From contig CAUGOD010000065.1 of the NCBI GenBank assembly GCA_959601025.1, positions 1 through 5,830 on the forward strand: 5,830 nucleotides of DNA, in the 5' to 3' direction. The translations under genes were made by a program, and so were the position numbers. Below the pieces are notes generated by a model. The model was not told the DNA's origin and searched no databases. It saw only the letters and a program-made list of their open reading frames with translations. Shown here piece by piece: positions 1-5,641 of the stretch. Numbering within the stretch: position 1 is the stretch's first letter; every line of letters begins with the position of its first letter. The stretch comes from an uncultured Oscillospiraceae bacterium. Its GTDB lineage: Bacteria > Bacillota > Clostridia > Oscillospirales > Acutalibacteraceae.

Positions 1-118
1 GGCGCAACCGAAAATGCCTGTCGGCATTTTCCCGACGTTGCCGCCGTACCATAACGCCGCCCAGCCGGATGCTATGCCAGCCCTAGCCGGCGGCGCAACC
101 GAAAATGCTTGTCGGTAT
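1..118. repeat. Two imperfect copies of a REP-like repeat, 91 bp apart
   Basis: Bases 1-27 and 92-118 match at 25 of 27 positions; both begin GGCGCAACCGAAAATGC. In copy 1, GAAAATGCC (10-18) and GGCATTTTC (23-31) form a perfect 9-bp stem around TGTC. In copy 2 the left arm is kept but the right arm has decayed. The 91-bp spacing is not a multiple of three, so the copies fall in different reading frames, which argues against a repeated protein motif. Copy 1 starts at the window edge, so the repeat may extend or recur further left. I infer a dispersed intergenic palindromic element; a local duplication is the alternative. Confidence 0.55.
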
Positions 119-128
119 CCTCCGATAG

Positions 129-148
129 GGATAGTATATCCTTTTTTT
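129..148 (+). terminator. Weak terminator-like hairpin with T-tract
   Basis: GGATA (129-133) and TATCC (137-141) pair around GTA and are followed directly by seven T residues (142-148). The stem is short and AT-rich, and the upstream TATCC at 116-120 could compete for the same arm. It may end transcription of a gene left of the window. It also marks the change from GC-rich repeat DNA to AT-rich promoter DNA. Confidence 0.35.
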
Positions 149-233
149 AAAAGAAAGTCAAACATTTGTTCTGATTTATTTTAAAGACTTTGAGAATATT
201 TTTCTTAAATATTGTGAATTTTTTCGTCGATAT

Positions 234-264
234 TTGAAAAAAGGGCAGTCTTTATAAATATAAT
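234..264 (+). promoter_or_regulatory. Candidate promoter of the sigma-factor gene
   Basis: A perfect TATAAT (259-264) lies in the AT-rich stretch before the sigma gene. The best -35 candidate is TTGAAA (234-239), with a 19-bp spacer, longer than the usual 17. Transcription would start near 271, giving a very short leader that begins almost at the ribosome binding site. The -10 is convincing and the -35 is not. I saw no clear ECF-type autoregulatory promoter. Confidence 0.45.
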
Positions 265-273
265 AGCGGCAAA

Positions 274-280
274 AAGGAGG
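274..280 (+). promoter_or_regulatory. Strong ribosome binding site of the sigma-factor gene
   Basis: AAGGAGG lies 10 nt before the ATG at 291. It supports that start over any later Met and suggests efficient translation. Confidence 0.8.
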
Positions 281-290
281 GACAGGCCTC

Positions 291-1148
291 ATGAAATCAC
301 CCACCGCGGAAAAATTCGAACGGTCGACCGCCTCAAAACGCCTGGTTCCCTGCGATGAAGAATTGGTACTGAAAGCGATGGCGGGCGACAAGGAAGCCTT
401 CTCCGCCCTGTTCCAGAAAACCTACCGTCCGATCCGTCGCGCCATCCGGGAAATCCTTCACCGGGAGGAAGACGTGAACGACGCTATGCAGAATACGTAT
501 ATCAAGGCTTTTAAATACCTCCCCACCCTGCGGCACCCGGAGGCATTTTACAGTTGGCTGAAATGCACAGCGGAAAACTGCGCGCGGGACGTACGCAGCG
601 CCGTCGACGCGGACAACCGGCGGCTGGTGTCGCTGGAGGAAGGGGGGTTCACGGAATCCTTCGCTTACGATGAATCGGATGGCAGCAATCTGCGCACCGA
701 CGTGAATGACGTACTCACCCGTCTGAATCCCCGCCACGCCGAAGTGCTGATTCTCTATTATTTTGTCGGGATGCGCCTTTCGGAAATTGCCCGCGCCCTG
801 CACGAACCGCCCAGCACCGTCCGAAGCCGCTTCACCGCTGCCAAACGCAGCGTTCTCCAGATGCTGGAGGATAAGGAAATCGACCGTCCCCTCTACGGCG
901 GTACGCCGGTCGGTGTTTTGGCAGCGGCGCTGAACGACGCGGTGGAGGCGGACGTGCTGGCCGCCCTTAACGCGCAGACCGCCATTGGTCGCCTGGCCGA
1001 CGTCGCTCTTTCCGAGAAAGAGCGGCAGGCTGTTCGTCGTCTCCTGAAAAAGGAACGGGATCGGGTGGTTCGGCGGCTAGCGGGGCTGGTGGCCGCCATC
1101 GGCGCCCTTGCCGGAGCCTTAGCGACGCTGGTTCTGCGGCTATTCTGA
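291..1148 (+). CDS. ECF-type sigma-70 factor with C-terminal membrane helix
   Basis: A 285-residue RNA polymerase sigma factor. Residues about 24-105 fit sigma region 2: an acidic/helical start, then a YRPIRRAI helix, a DVNDAMQNTYIKAFKYL core that would contact RNA polymerase and the -10, and FYSWL. Residues about 138-190 fit region 4: LNPRHAEVLILYYFVGMRLS followed by a helix-turn-helix (EIARAL.EPPSTVRSR) for the -35. ECF factors usually end soon after region 4, near 160-200 residues. Here about 90 more follow: an Ala-rich helical stretch, a basic segment (about 243-263), and a hydrophobic segment (about 264-282) ending LRLF. That last part looks like one membrane helix with the sigma domains in the cytoplasm. 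No anti-sigma gene is adjacent, so the tail may tether or restrain the sigma itself (inference). A terminator separates it from the met operon. Its regulon is unknown. Confidence 0.85.
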   Translation: MKSPTAEKFERSTASKRLVPCDEELVLKAMAGDKEAFSALFQKTYRPIRRAIREILHREEDVNDAMQNTYIKAFKYLPTLRHPEAFYSWLKCTAENCARDVRSAVDADNRRLVSLEEGGFTESFAYDESDGSNLRTDVNDVLTRLNPRHAEVLILYYFVGMRLSEIARALHEPPSTVRSRFTAAKRSVLQMLEDKEIDRPLYGGTPVGVLAAALNDAVEADVLAALNAQTAIGRLADVALSEKERQAVRRLLKKERDRVVRRLAGLVAAIGALAGALATLVLRLF

Positions 1149-1178
1149 CAGACGTTGGCTATTCCGTCAGGTAAAGCG

Positions 1179-1236
1179 CCGGAGACAAAGATACCCTTGC
1201 TTCGGGGCCGCAGCAAACCGTTGGGGAGCACTCCGG
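1179..1236 (+). other. Nested stem structure in the sigma-gene 3' UTR
   Basis: CCGGAG (1179-1184) pairs with CTCCGG (1231-1236). Inside, CCC (1194-1196) can pair with GGG (1223-1225) and TTGCT (1197-1201) with AGCAA (1212-1216), leaving a G/C-rich 10-nt loop. The terminator at 1249 follows. It may be a structured 3' UTR, the body of a small RNA, or chance pairing in GC-rich DNA. I could not match it to a SAM, cobalamin, THF or T-box consensus. Confidence 0.3.
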
Positions 1237-1248
1237 GGAAACAGTTCG

Positions 1249-1283
1249 AGGAACGGCAAAAAGGTCGTTCCTTTTTTTATTTT
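1249..1283 (+). terminator. Intrinsic terminator after the sigma-factor gene
   Basis: AGGAACG (1249-1255) and CGTTCCT (1266-1272) form a perfect 7-bp stem with a 10-nt loop. It runs directly into seven T residues, one A, and four more T. It lies 100 nt after the sigma stop and before the metF promoter, so it insulates the two units. Confidence 0.8.
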
Positions 1284-1296
1284 GCCGGCCGACGGT

Positions 1297-1325
1297 TTGC
1301 ATTTCTGGGTGTTTTCGTGTATGAT
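1297..1325 (+). promoter_or_regulatory. Promoter of the metF-metH operon (sigma-A type)
   Basis: TTGCAT (1297-1302) and TATGAT (1320-1325) are separated by exactly 17 bp; each hexamer has one or two differences from consensus. Transcription should start near 1332, giving a leader of about 50 nt. It lies just after the upstream terminator, as expected for a new unit. It also overlaps the 5' end of the longest metF reading frame, which supports the later start at 1384. Confidence 0.6.
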
Positions 1326-1336
1326 AGGAAAGGTTG

Positions 1337-1373
1337 CCCGAAGTCTTTTCGGGAAAGCCGCCCTTTCGAAAGG
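1337..1373 (+). promoter_or_regulatory. metF leader hairpins, one covering the ribosome binding site
   Basis: CCCGAA (1337-1342) pairs with TTCGGG (1348-1353). CCTTTCGAAAGG (1362-1373) is a perfect 12-bp palindrome that includes most of the metF Shine-Dalgarno AAAGGA (1369-1374). A competing pairing of CTTT (1345-1348) with AAAG (1354-1357) is possible. The leader could therefore tune metF translation, but the SD hairpin is small and may be only marginally stable. No known riboswitch is recognisable. Confidence 0.35.
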
Positions 1374-1383
1374 ATATGATCGT

Positions 1384-2250
1384 ATGGCCATTGCCGAACT
1401 GTTTCAGGAAAAAACCACGGTGTTCTCTTTTGAGGTCTTCCCTCCAAAGCGTACCAGTTCCATCGACACGATTTACGATACGCTGGATCAGCTGAAAGAC
1501 CTGCACCCGGACTTCATCAGTGTCACCTACGGCGCGGGCGGCAACGTCGCCGATCAATCCACCTGTGAAATCGCGTCGATTATCCAGGATGCCTATCATA
1601 TCGAGCCTCTTGCCCATCTCACCTGTGTCAGCAGCACCAAAGAGGAGATTCTTCAGAACCTCGCGCGGCTGAAGGAACGGAATATCCGCAATATTCTCGC
1701 TCTTCGGGGGGACATTTCTCCTGATCATCCACCGAAAACCGATTTTCGGCATGCCAGCGACCTGATCGCCTTTATCCGGGAACAGGACCCTCAATTTCAT
1801 TTGTCCGCCGCCTGCTATCCCGAAGGACACACCGAATGCGATTCCCTGGTGGAAGACGTGCTCAATCTGAAGAGAAAAGCGGACGCCGGGGCGGAGCATC
1901 TGGTCTCCCAGCTCTTTTTCGATAACGCCGCCTTTTATTCCTTTATAGAACGGGCGCGGATCGCAGGCATTACCCAGCCGATTGAGGCCGGTATTATGCC
2001 GGTTGTGAATAAAAAGCAGATTGAGCGGATGGTTTCGATGTGCGGCGCCAGTCTTCCAGCAAAATTTTCCAAGATCATGAGCCGGTACGAAAACAAACCG
2101 GAGGCGCTGCGGGATGCAGGAATCGCCTACGCGGTCGACCAGATCGTGGATCTGGTTTCCAACGGTGTGCAAGGTATTCACCTTTACACAATGAACAACC
2201 CAATGGTGGCGCGCCGAATCGTCGAAAACGTCGCCTCTTTATTTGAATGA
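1384..2250 (+). CDS. metF: Methylenetetrahydrofolate reductase (MetF)
   Basis: A 288-residue FAD-dependent TIM-barrel enzyme that reduces 5,10-methylene-THF to 5-methyl-THF, the methyl donor for MetH. The N-terminal SFEVFPPK carries Glu17, matching the catalytic Glu of E. coli MetF (Glu28). LALRGD ends in Asp110, matching Asp120 beside the flavin. VTYGAGG (47-53), ACYPEGH (143-149), VSQLFFDN (174-181) and GIMPVVN (203-209) are also family-typical. Length is close to the E. coli enzyme (296). I chose ATG 1384 over the upstream in-frame ATG at 1282 because AAAGGA lies 9 nt before it, the protein then starts at the conserved region, and the promoter lies between the two. The physiological reductant cannot be read from the sequence. 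It is the first gene of the met operon. Confidence 0.95.
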   Translation: MAIAELFQEKTTVFSFEVFPPKRTSSIDTIYDTLDQLKDLHPDFISVTYGAGGNVADQSTCEIASIIQDAYHIEPLAHLTCVSSTKEEILQNLARLKERNIRNILALRGDISPDHPPKTDFRHASDLIAFIREQDPQFHLSAACYPEGHTECDSLVEDVLNLKRKADAGAEHLVSQLFFDNAAFYSFIERARIAGITQPIEAGIMPVVNKKQIERMVSMCGASLPAKFSKIMSRYENKPEALRDAGIAYAVDQIVDLVSNGVQGIHLYTMNNPMVARRIVENVASLFE

Positions 2251-2254
2251 TCGT

Positions 2255-2274
2255 TTTGAACAAGTTTGAACAAG
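2255..2274 (+). repeat. Perfect 10-bp tandem repeat before the activation gene
   Basis: TTTGAACAAG occurs twice back to back (2255-2264, 2265-2274), starting 5 nt after the metF stop. A degenerate third match, TTTGAATGA, overlaps the stop at 2242-2250. The last copy runs into the Shine-Dalgarno. It looks like a slippage duplication that lengthened the metF-activase gap. Confidence 0.7.
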
Positions 2275-2278
2275 GAGG
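2272..2278 (+). promoter_or_regulatory. Strong ribosome binding site deciding a TTG start
   Basis: AAGGAGG sits 6 nt before TTG 2285. No ATG or GTG in the same frame lies at a suitable distance, so the TTG is the likely start. A strong SD may offset the weak start codon. Confidence 0.8.
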
Positions 2279-2284
2279 ATTCCC

Positions 2285-3043
2285 TTGACGCCATATCTCT
2301 CACCGGTAGTTTTTCAGCCGCCCCGCGCTTCCCTCCCTACTGTTGATAAGCCCGAAGTACTGCGGTATCTTGGGTATGGCGGAGCCGCGCCCGATCCGAC
2401 CGTCGACGCGCTGGTAGACTGCTGTATCGACGAATTGATCGAAGAGGCCCACCCCCGTGCGGTATATGCCGCCTTTCCAATCATAAAGCCTCCTGACTTT
2501 ACATGTGAAAGCGATCCTCTCATGCTGGAGGGATGCCGTCTCACCCTTCCGGGTGCGGACATCGCCGCCCATTTGGCGGGCTGCCACACCGCCGTCCTTC
2601 TCTGCGCCACCCTTTCCATGCAGGCAGATGCGCTCATCCGGCGGAGGCAGGTACAGGACATGACCGCCGGACTGATAATGGACTGCTGCGCGACCACGCT
2701 GGTTGAACAGCTCTGCGACGAGGTGGAACGTCAGGTCAAGCCTCTGTTTTTAGAGGGAGGCCGATCGGCGGGCTTTACCACCCGCTTTAGTCCCGGCTAC
2801 GGCGATCTGCCGCTTTCCATTCAATCCGGTTTTCTCGCCGCGCTGGACGCACCTCGGAAAATCGGGCTCTGCGTCACCGACAGCGATATCCTGACCCCCC
2901 GAAAATCGGTGACCGCCGTTTTTGGGGTGACCGACGCGGCGCCGTCCGATCCGCGGACCGGATGCGACCACTGCCGCCTGCGCGGCAACTGCGCTTTCCG
3001 AAGAAAGGGTGAATTCTGTGGACTTTCCCACATTGCTGAATAA
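2285..3043 (+). CDS. Stand-alone methionine synthase activation-domain protein
   Basis: A 252-residue protein corresponding to the C-terminal AdoMet-binding activation domain of large MetH enzymes. By family knowledge it should reductively methylate inactive cob(II)alamin using AdoMet. RFSPGY (167-172) matches the RxxPGY AdoMet-binding motif of E. coli MetH (from Arg1134). The following region through KIGLCVTDSDILTPRKSVTA (192-211) is also typical. Free-standing versions are known, for example TM0269 of Thermotoga maritima. An unusual tail, about residues 227-245, holds Cys227, Cys230, Cys236 and Cys245 (C-x2-C-x5-C-x8-C), which resembles a zinc or iron-sulfur site and is absent from E. coli MetH. 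The Cys245 codon overlaps the proposed metH GTG start, and the gene overlaps metH by 26 nt. The electron donor is not in the window. Confidence 0.9.
   Translation: MTPYLSPVVFQPPRASLPTVDKPEVLRYLGYGGAAPDPTVDALVDCCIDELIEEAHPRAVYAAFPIIKPPDFTCESDPLMLEGCRLTLPGADIAAHLAGCHTAVLLCATLSMQADALIRRRQVQDMTAGLIMDCCATTLVEQLCDEVERQVKPLFLEGGRSAGFTTRFSPGYGDLPLSIQSGFLAALDAPRKIGLCVTDSDILTPRKSVTAVFGVTDAAPSDPRTGCDHCRLRGNCAFRRKGEFCGLSHIAE
3004..3009 (+). promoter_or_regulatory. metH ribosome binding site inside the activation gene
   Basis: AAAGGG (3004-3009) lies within the upstream coding sequence. It is 8 nt before GTG 3018 but touches the alternative in-frame GTG 3009, so it favours 3018. Ribosomes finishing the activation protein would pass directly over this site. 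Confidence 0.6.
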
Positions 3044-5462
3044 ACCGTTCGTGCTGCTGGACGGCGCGATGGGCACCATGCTGCAAAAGGCGGGACTTCC
3101 CCTCGGCGCGACGCCCGAGCTGCTCAACCTCGACAATCCCGACCGGATCACCGCCATTCACCGCGCCTACATCGAAGCGGGGGCGAACGTGGTCTACGCC
3201 AATACCTTTGGCGCCAACCGTCACAAGCTGGCCGGCTCCGGGCGTACGGCGGCCGAGGTGGTCGCCGCCGGGATTGCCGCCGCACGAAAGGCGGTCGAGG
3301 GAACCGACTGCCTGGTCGCGCTGGATATCGGCCCGATCGGCCAGCTGCTGGAACCGACCGGCAGCCTTTCCTTCGACGAAGCGGTGGATATTTTCCGCGA
3401 GCAGGTAGAGGCCGGCGTGACCGCCGGTGCCGACCTGATTGTGCTGGAGACCCTGACTGACCTCGGAGAAGCGCGGGCCGCCGTCCTCGCGGCAAAGGAG
3501 CACAGCAGCCTGCCGGTGCTCTGCACCATGACCTTTGAGAAAAACCGCCGCACCTTCACCGGCTGCGGCATTCCTTCCATGGCGCTGACGCTGGAGGGGC
3601 TGGGGGTGGACGCGCTCGGCGTCAACTGCTCCCTCGGGCCGGACGAGCTTGCTCCTCTGGTGGACGAGCTGTTGGAGTGGACTTCCCTGCCCCTGATCGT
3701 CAAGCCGAACGCCGGGCTGCCCGATCCGGCGACGGGGGATTACGACGTCTCTCCCGCGCAGTTCGCCGCTTCCGCCGCCGCTCTCGCTGAGAAGGGCGTA
3801 AAGATTCTGGGGGGCTGCTGCGGCACCACCCCCACATACATCGCCGCCATCCGGAAGGCGATCGACGGCCTGCCGGCCCCGGCGGCGCGTCCGGCGCTCA
3901 ACAGGGCGGCGGTTTGCAGCGCCACCCGGGTGGTTCCGATCGACCGGGCGCGGATCATCGGGGAACGGATCAATCCGACCGGAAAAAAGCTGTTTCAGGC
4001 CGCCCTGCGGCGGGAGGACGTGGATTATATCCTGACCCAGGCCCTTCAGCAGACCGGGGCCGGAGCGGACATTCTGGACGTGAATGTCGGGCTGCCCGAG
4101 ATCGACGAACCGGCGATGATGGCCCGCTGCGTCAAGGCGCTGCAAAGCGTGACCGACGCGCCGCTCCAGCTCGATTCCTCCGATCCCGCAGCGCTGGAGC
4201 GCGGGCTTCGGCTGTACCACGGGCGAGCGATCGTCAATTCGGTGAACGGGGACGACGAATCTCTCTCCGCCGTACTGCCGCTGGTAAAGAAATACGGGGC
4301 TGCCGTGGTGGGGCTGACGCTGGATAAAAACGGTATTCCTCCCTTAGCGGAGCAGCGCTTCGCCATCGCGCAGAAAATTCTCCGCCGGGCCATATCCTGC
4401 GGCATTCCCCGGGAAAACGTCTTTATTGACTGTCTGACTCTGACCGCTTCGGCGGAACAGGAGGCGGTCAGGGAAACGCTGACGGCTTTACAGATGGTGA
4501 AGGAGCGGCTGGGACTGAAAACCGTGCTGGGAGTATCCAACATCTCCTTCGGCCTGCCCAACCGGGAGCTGGTCAACCAGACCTTCCTCACGCTCGCCCT
4601 CGCCCACGGACTGGATCTGCCGATCATCAATCCCAACATCGCGGCGATGACCGGCGCGGTGCGGGCCTACCACCTACTGTATAACATCGACCGGAACGCG
4701 GAGGAATTTGTCGCCGCCTACGCCGGGATGACTTCCGCTTCCGCCTCTCCTCCCCCTTCTATGGCTCCCGCGGCGCCTGCGGCGGCTCCGCTTCCCTCTT
4801 CCACCTCCTGCGCCCCCGACCCGACGCCGGCGGGCTGGTCGGACGACCTCGCCTACGCAGTGGAAAAGGGCCTGAAAGCCGATGCGGCGCGGATCACCGC
4901 CTCCCTGCTGGAAACCACCGACCCGATGGAGGTGGTGGACACCCTTTTGATTCCCGCACTGGACCGGACCGGCGCGGCGTTTGAAAAAGGAACCCTGTTC
5001 CTTCCCCAGCTCATCCAGGCGGCGGGCGCGGCGCAGGCGGCGTTCGACGTGATCAAGGCGAAAATTTCGGCGGGCAACGCCACGCCGGTGAGTAAGGGAA
5101 CCATTGTTTTGGCCACGGTGAAGGGGGATATCCACGACATCGGCAAGAACATCGTGAAGGTGCTGCTGGAGAATTACGGGTATACCGTAATTGACCTCGG
5201 GCGGGACGTGGACCATCAGGCGGTGGTGGACGCGGCGCTCCGCCATAAGGCGGATATCGTGGGGCTCAGCGCCCTAATGACCACCACCCTCAAAAGCATG
5301 GAAAAGACCATTGCCCTGCTGCATGAAAACCATGTCCCGGTCAAGATCATGGTGGGCGGCGCGGTCCTCACCCCGGAATACGCCGAAAAGATCGGCGCGG
5401 ATTATTATTCCAGGGACGCCAAGGAATCGGTAGACATCGCCCGCCGGATTCTGGGGCAATAA
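3018..5462 (+). CDS. metH: Cobalamin-dependent methionine synthase lacking activation domain
   Basis: A cytoplasmic 814-residue enzyme that moves the methyl group of 5-methyl-THF through cob(I)alamin to homocysteine. Residues from GTG 3018: homocysteine domain about 5-288 (LLDGAMGTML), with zinc ligands Cys204 (GVNCSLGPDE), Cys267 and Cys268 (LGGCCGTTP). Pterin domain about 303-560, with IIGERINPTGKK (314-325), QLDSSDP with Asp386, and GVSNISFGLP (505-514). A Pro/Ala/Ser linker about 572-605. Cobalamin cap about 606-690. Rossmann-like cobalamin domain to the end, with D704-x-H706-x-x-G709; His706 is the lower axial cobalt ligand. Ser751 and Gly780-Gly781 complete the signature. The roughly 330-residue activation domain of E. 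coli MetH (1227 aa) is absent; the upstream gene supplies it. T. maritima has a similar split. GTG 3009 is the alternative start (817 aa) but has no usable SD spacing. Confidence 0.95.
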   Translation: MDFPTLLNKPFVLLDGAMGTMLQKAGLPLGATPELLNLDNPDRITAIHRAYIEAGANVVYANTFGANRHKLAGSGRTAAEVVAAGIAAARKAVEGTDCLVALDIGPIGQLLEPTGSLSFDEAVDIFREQVEAGVTAGADLIVLETLTDLGEARAAVLAAKEHSSLPVLCTMTFEKNRRTFTGCGIPSMALTLEGLGVDALGVNCSLGPDELAPLVDELLEWTSLPLIVKPNAGLPDPATGDYDVSPAQFAASAAALAEKGVKILGGCCGTTPTYIAAIRKAIDGLPAPAARPALNRAAVCSATRVVPIDRARIIGERINPTGKKLFQAALRREDVDYILTQALQQTGAGADILDVNVGLPEIDEPAMMARCVKALQSVTDAPLQLDSSDPAALERGLRLYHGRAIVNSVNGDDESLSAVLPLVKKYGAAVVGLTLDKNGIPPLAEQRFAIAQKILRRAISCGIPRENVFIDCLTLTASAEQEAVRETLTALQMVKERLGLKTVLGVSNISFGLPNRELVNQTFLTLALAHGLDLPIINPNIAAMTGAVRAYHLLYNIDRNAEEFVAAYAGMTSASASPPPSMAPAAPAAAPLPSSTSCAPDPTPAGWSDDLAYAVEKGLKADAARITASLLETTDPMEVVDTLLIPALDRTGAAFEKGTLFLPQLIQAAGAAQAAFDVIKAKISAGNATPVSKGTIVLATVKGDIHDIGKNIVKVLLENYGYTVIDLGRDVDHQAVVDAALRHKADIVGLSALMTTTLKSMEKTIALLHENHVPVKIMVGGAVLTPEYAEKIGADYYSRDAKESVDIARRILGQ
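4731..4838 (+). other. Low-complexity Pro/Ala/Ser linker within metH
   Basis: About 36 codons between the pterin and cobalamin-cap domains encode almost only Pro, Ala, Ser and Thr, including ASASPPP and APAAPAAAPLPSS. The segment is in frame with conserved domains on both sides. It probably acts as a flexible hinge that lets the cobalamin module visit the catalytic domains and the separate activation protein. Confidence 0.7.
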
Positions 5463-5481
5463 GAATCGTAAAATAATCAAA

Positions 5482-5641
5482 ACCACTAGTAAACTAGTGG
5501 TATGCACAGGCCCTGAAAGGGCCAAATACGGACTTAGTCCCTAAAGGGACATCGAAGGCTTGACGCCGCATTACAATCTCGGGCAGCCGCTAAAGCGGCT
5601 GTCTTTTTTTGCCTACTTGTTCTTGCTACCCGTAAACGGGT
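5482..5641. repeat. Cluster of five hairpins, four with the same TAAA loop
   Basis: Read on the + strand: ACCACTAG-TAAA-CTAGTGGT (5482-5501), GGCCC-TGAAA-GGGCC (5509-5523), GTCCC-TAAA-GGGAC (5537-5550), CAGCCGC-TAAA-GCGGCTG (5584-5601) and ACCCG-TAAA-CGGGT (5628-5641). All stems are perfect. The fifth lies in the 3' coding end of tnpA. Between hairpins three and four is an unpaired stretch (about 5551-5583). The set may be the structured end of the insertion element or a folded RNA. On the tnpA strand the loops read TTTA. Confidence 0.75.
5584..5610 (+). terminator. Intrinsic terminator downstream of metH
   Basis: CAGCCGC (5584-5590) and GCGGCTG (5595-5601) form a perfect 7-bp GC-rich stem with a TAAA loop. 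TCTTTTTTT follows directly (5602-5610). The T-tract is on the + strand side only, so it stops rightward transcription from metH, not leftward tnpA transcription. It ends 2 nt short of the tnpA stop codon and protects tnpA from convergent read-through. Confidence 0.85.

Noticed and set aside
14..184. A 56-codon + strand open frame starting MPVGIF
   Set aside because: It runs through the repeat pair and the terminator-like element, has no Shine-Dalgarno, and the repeat copies lie in different frames.
1282..1383. N-terminal extension of MetF from ATG 1282
   Set aside because: It overlaps the predicted promoter and has no SD, and MetF homology begins at about 1384.
1149..1383. SAM, cobalamin, THF or T-box regulatory RNA before metF
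   Set aside because: I looked for their conserved core motifs and found none. The structured part also lies upstream of the predicted metF promoter.
1159..2181. A 340-codon minus-strand open frame opposite metF
   Set aside because: metF motifs on the + strand are unmistakable. The antisense frame also crosses the metF promoter and the upstream terminator.
2874..4220. A 448-codon open frame on the minus strand across the activation gene and metH
   Set aside because: It lies antisense to strongly conserved MetH domains, and its protein is Arg/Gly/Gln-rich with no recognisable domain. GC-rich codon bias opens such frames.
5560..5577. TTGACG and TACAAT resembling a promoter inside the hairpin cluster
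   Set aside because: The spacer is only 6 bp, far below the 16-19 bp needed.
5482..5601. CRISPR array suggested by several short palindromes
   Set aside because: The stems differ in sequence and spacing. Only the loops are shared, so there are no direct repeats with spacers.
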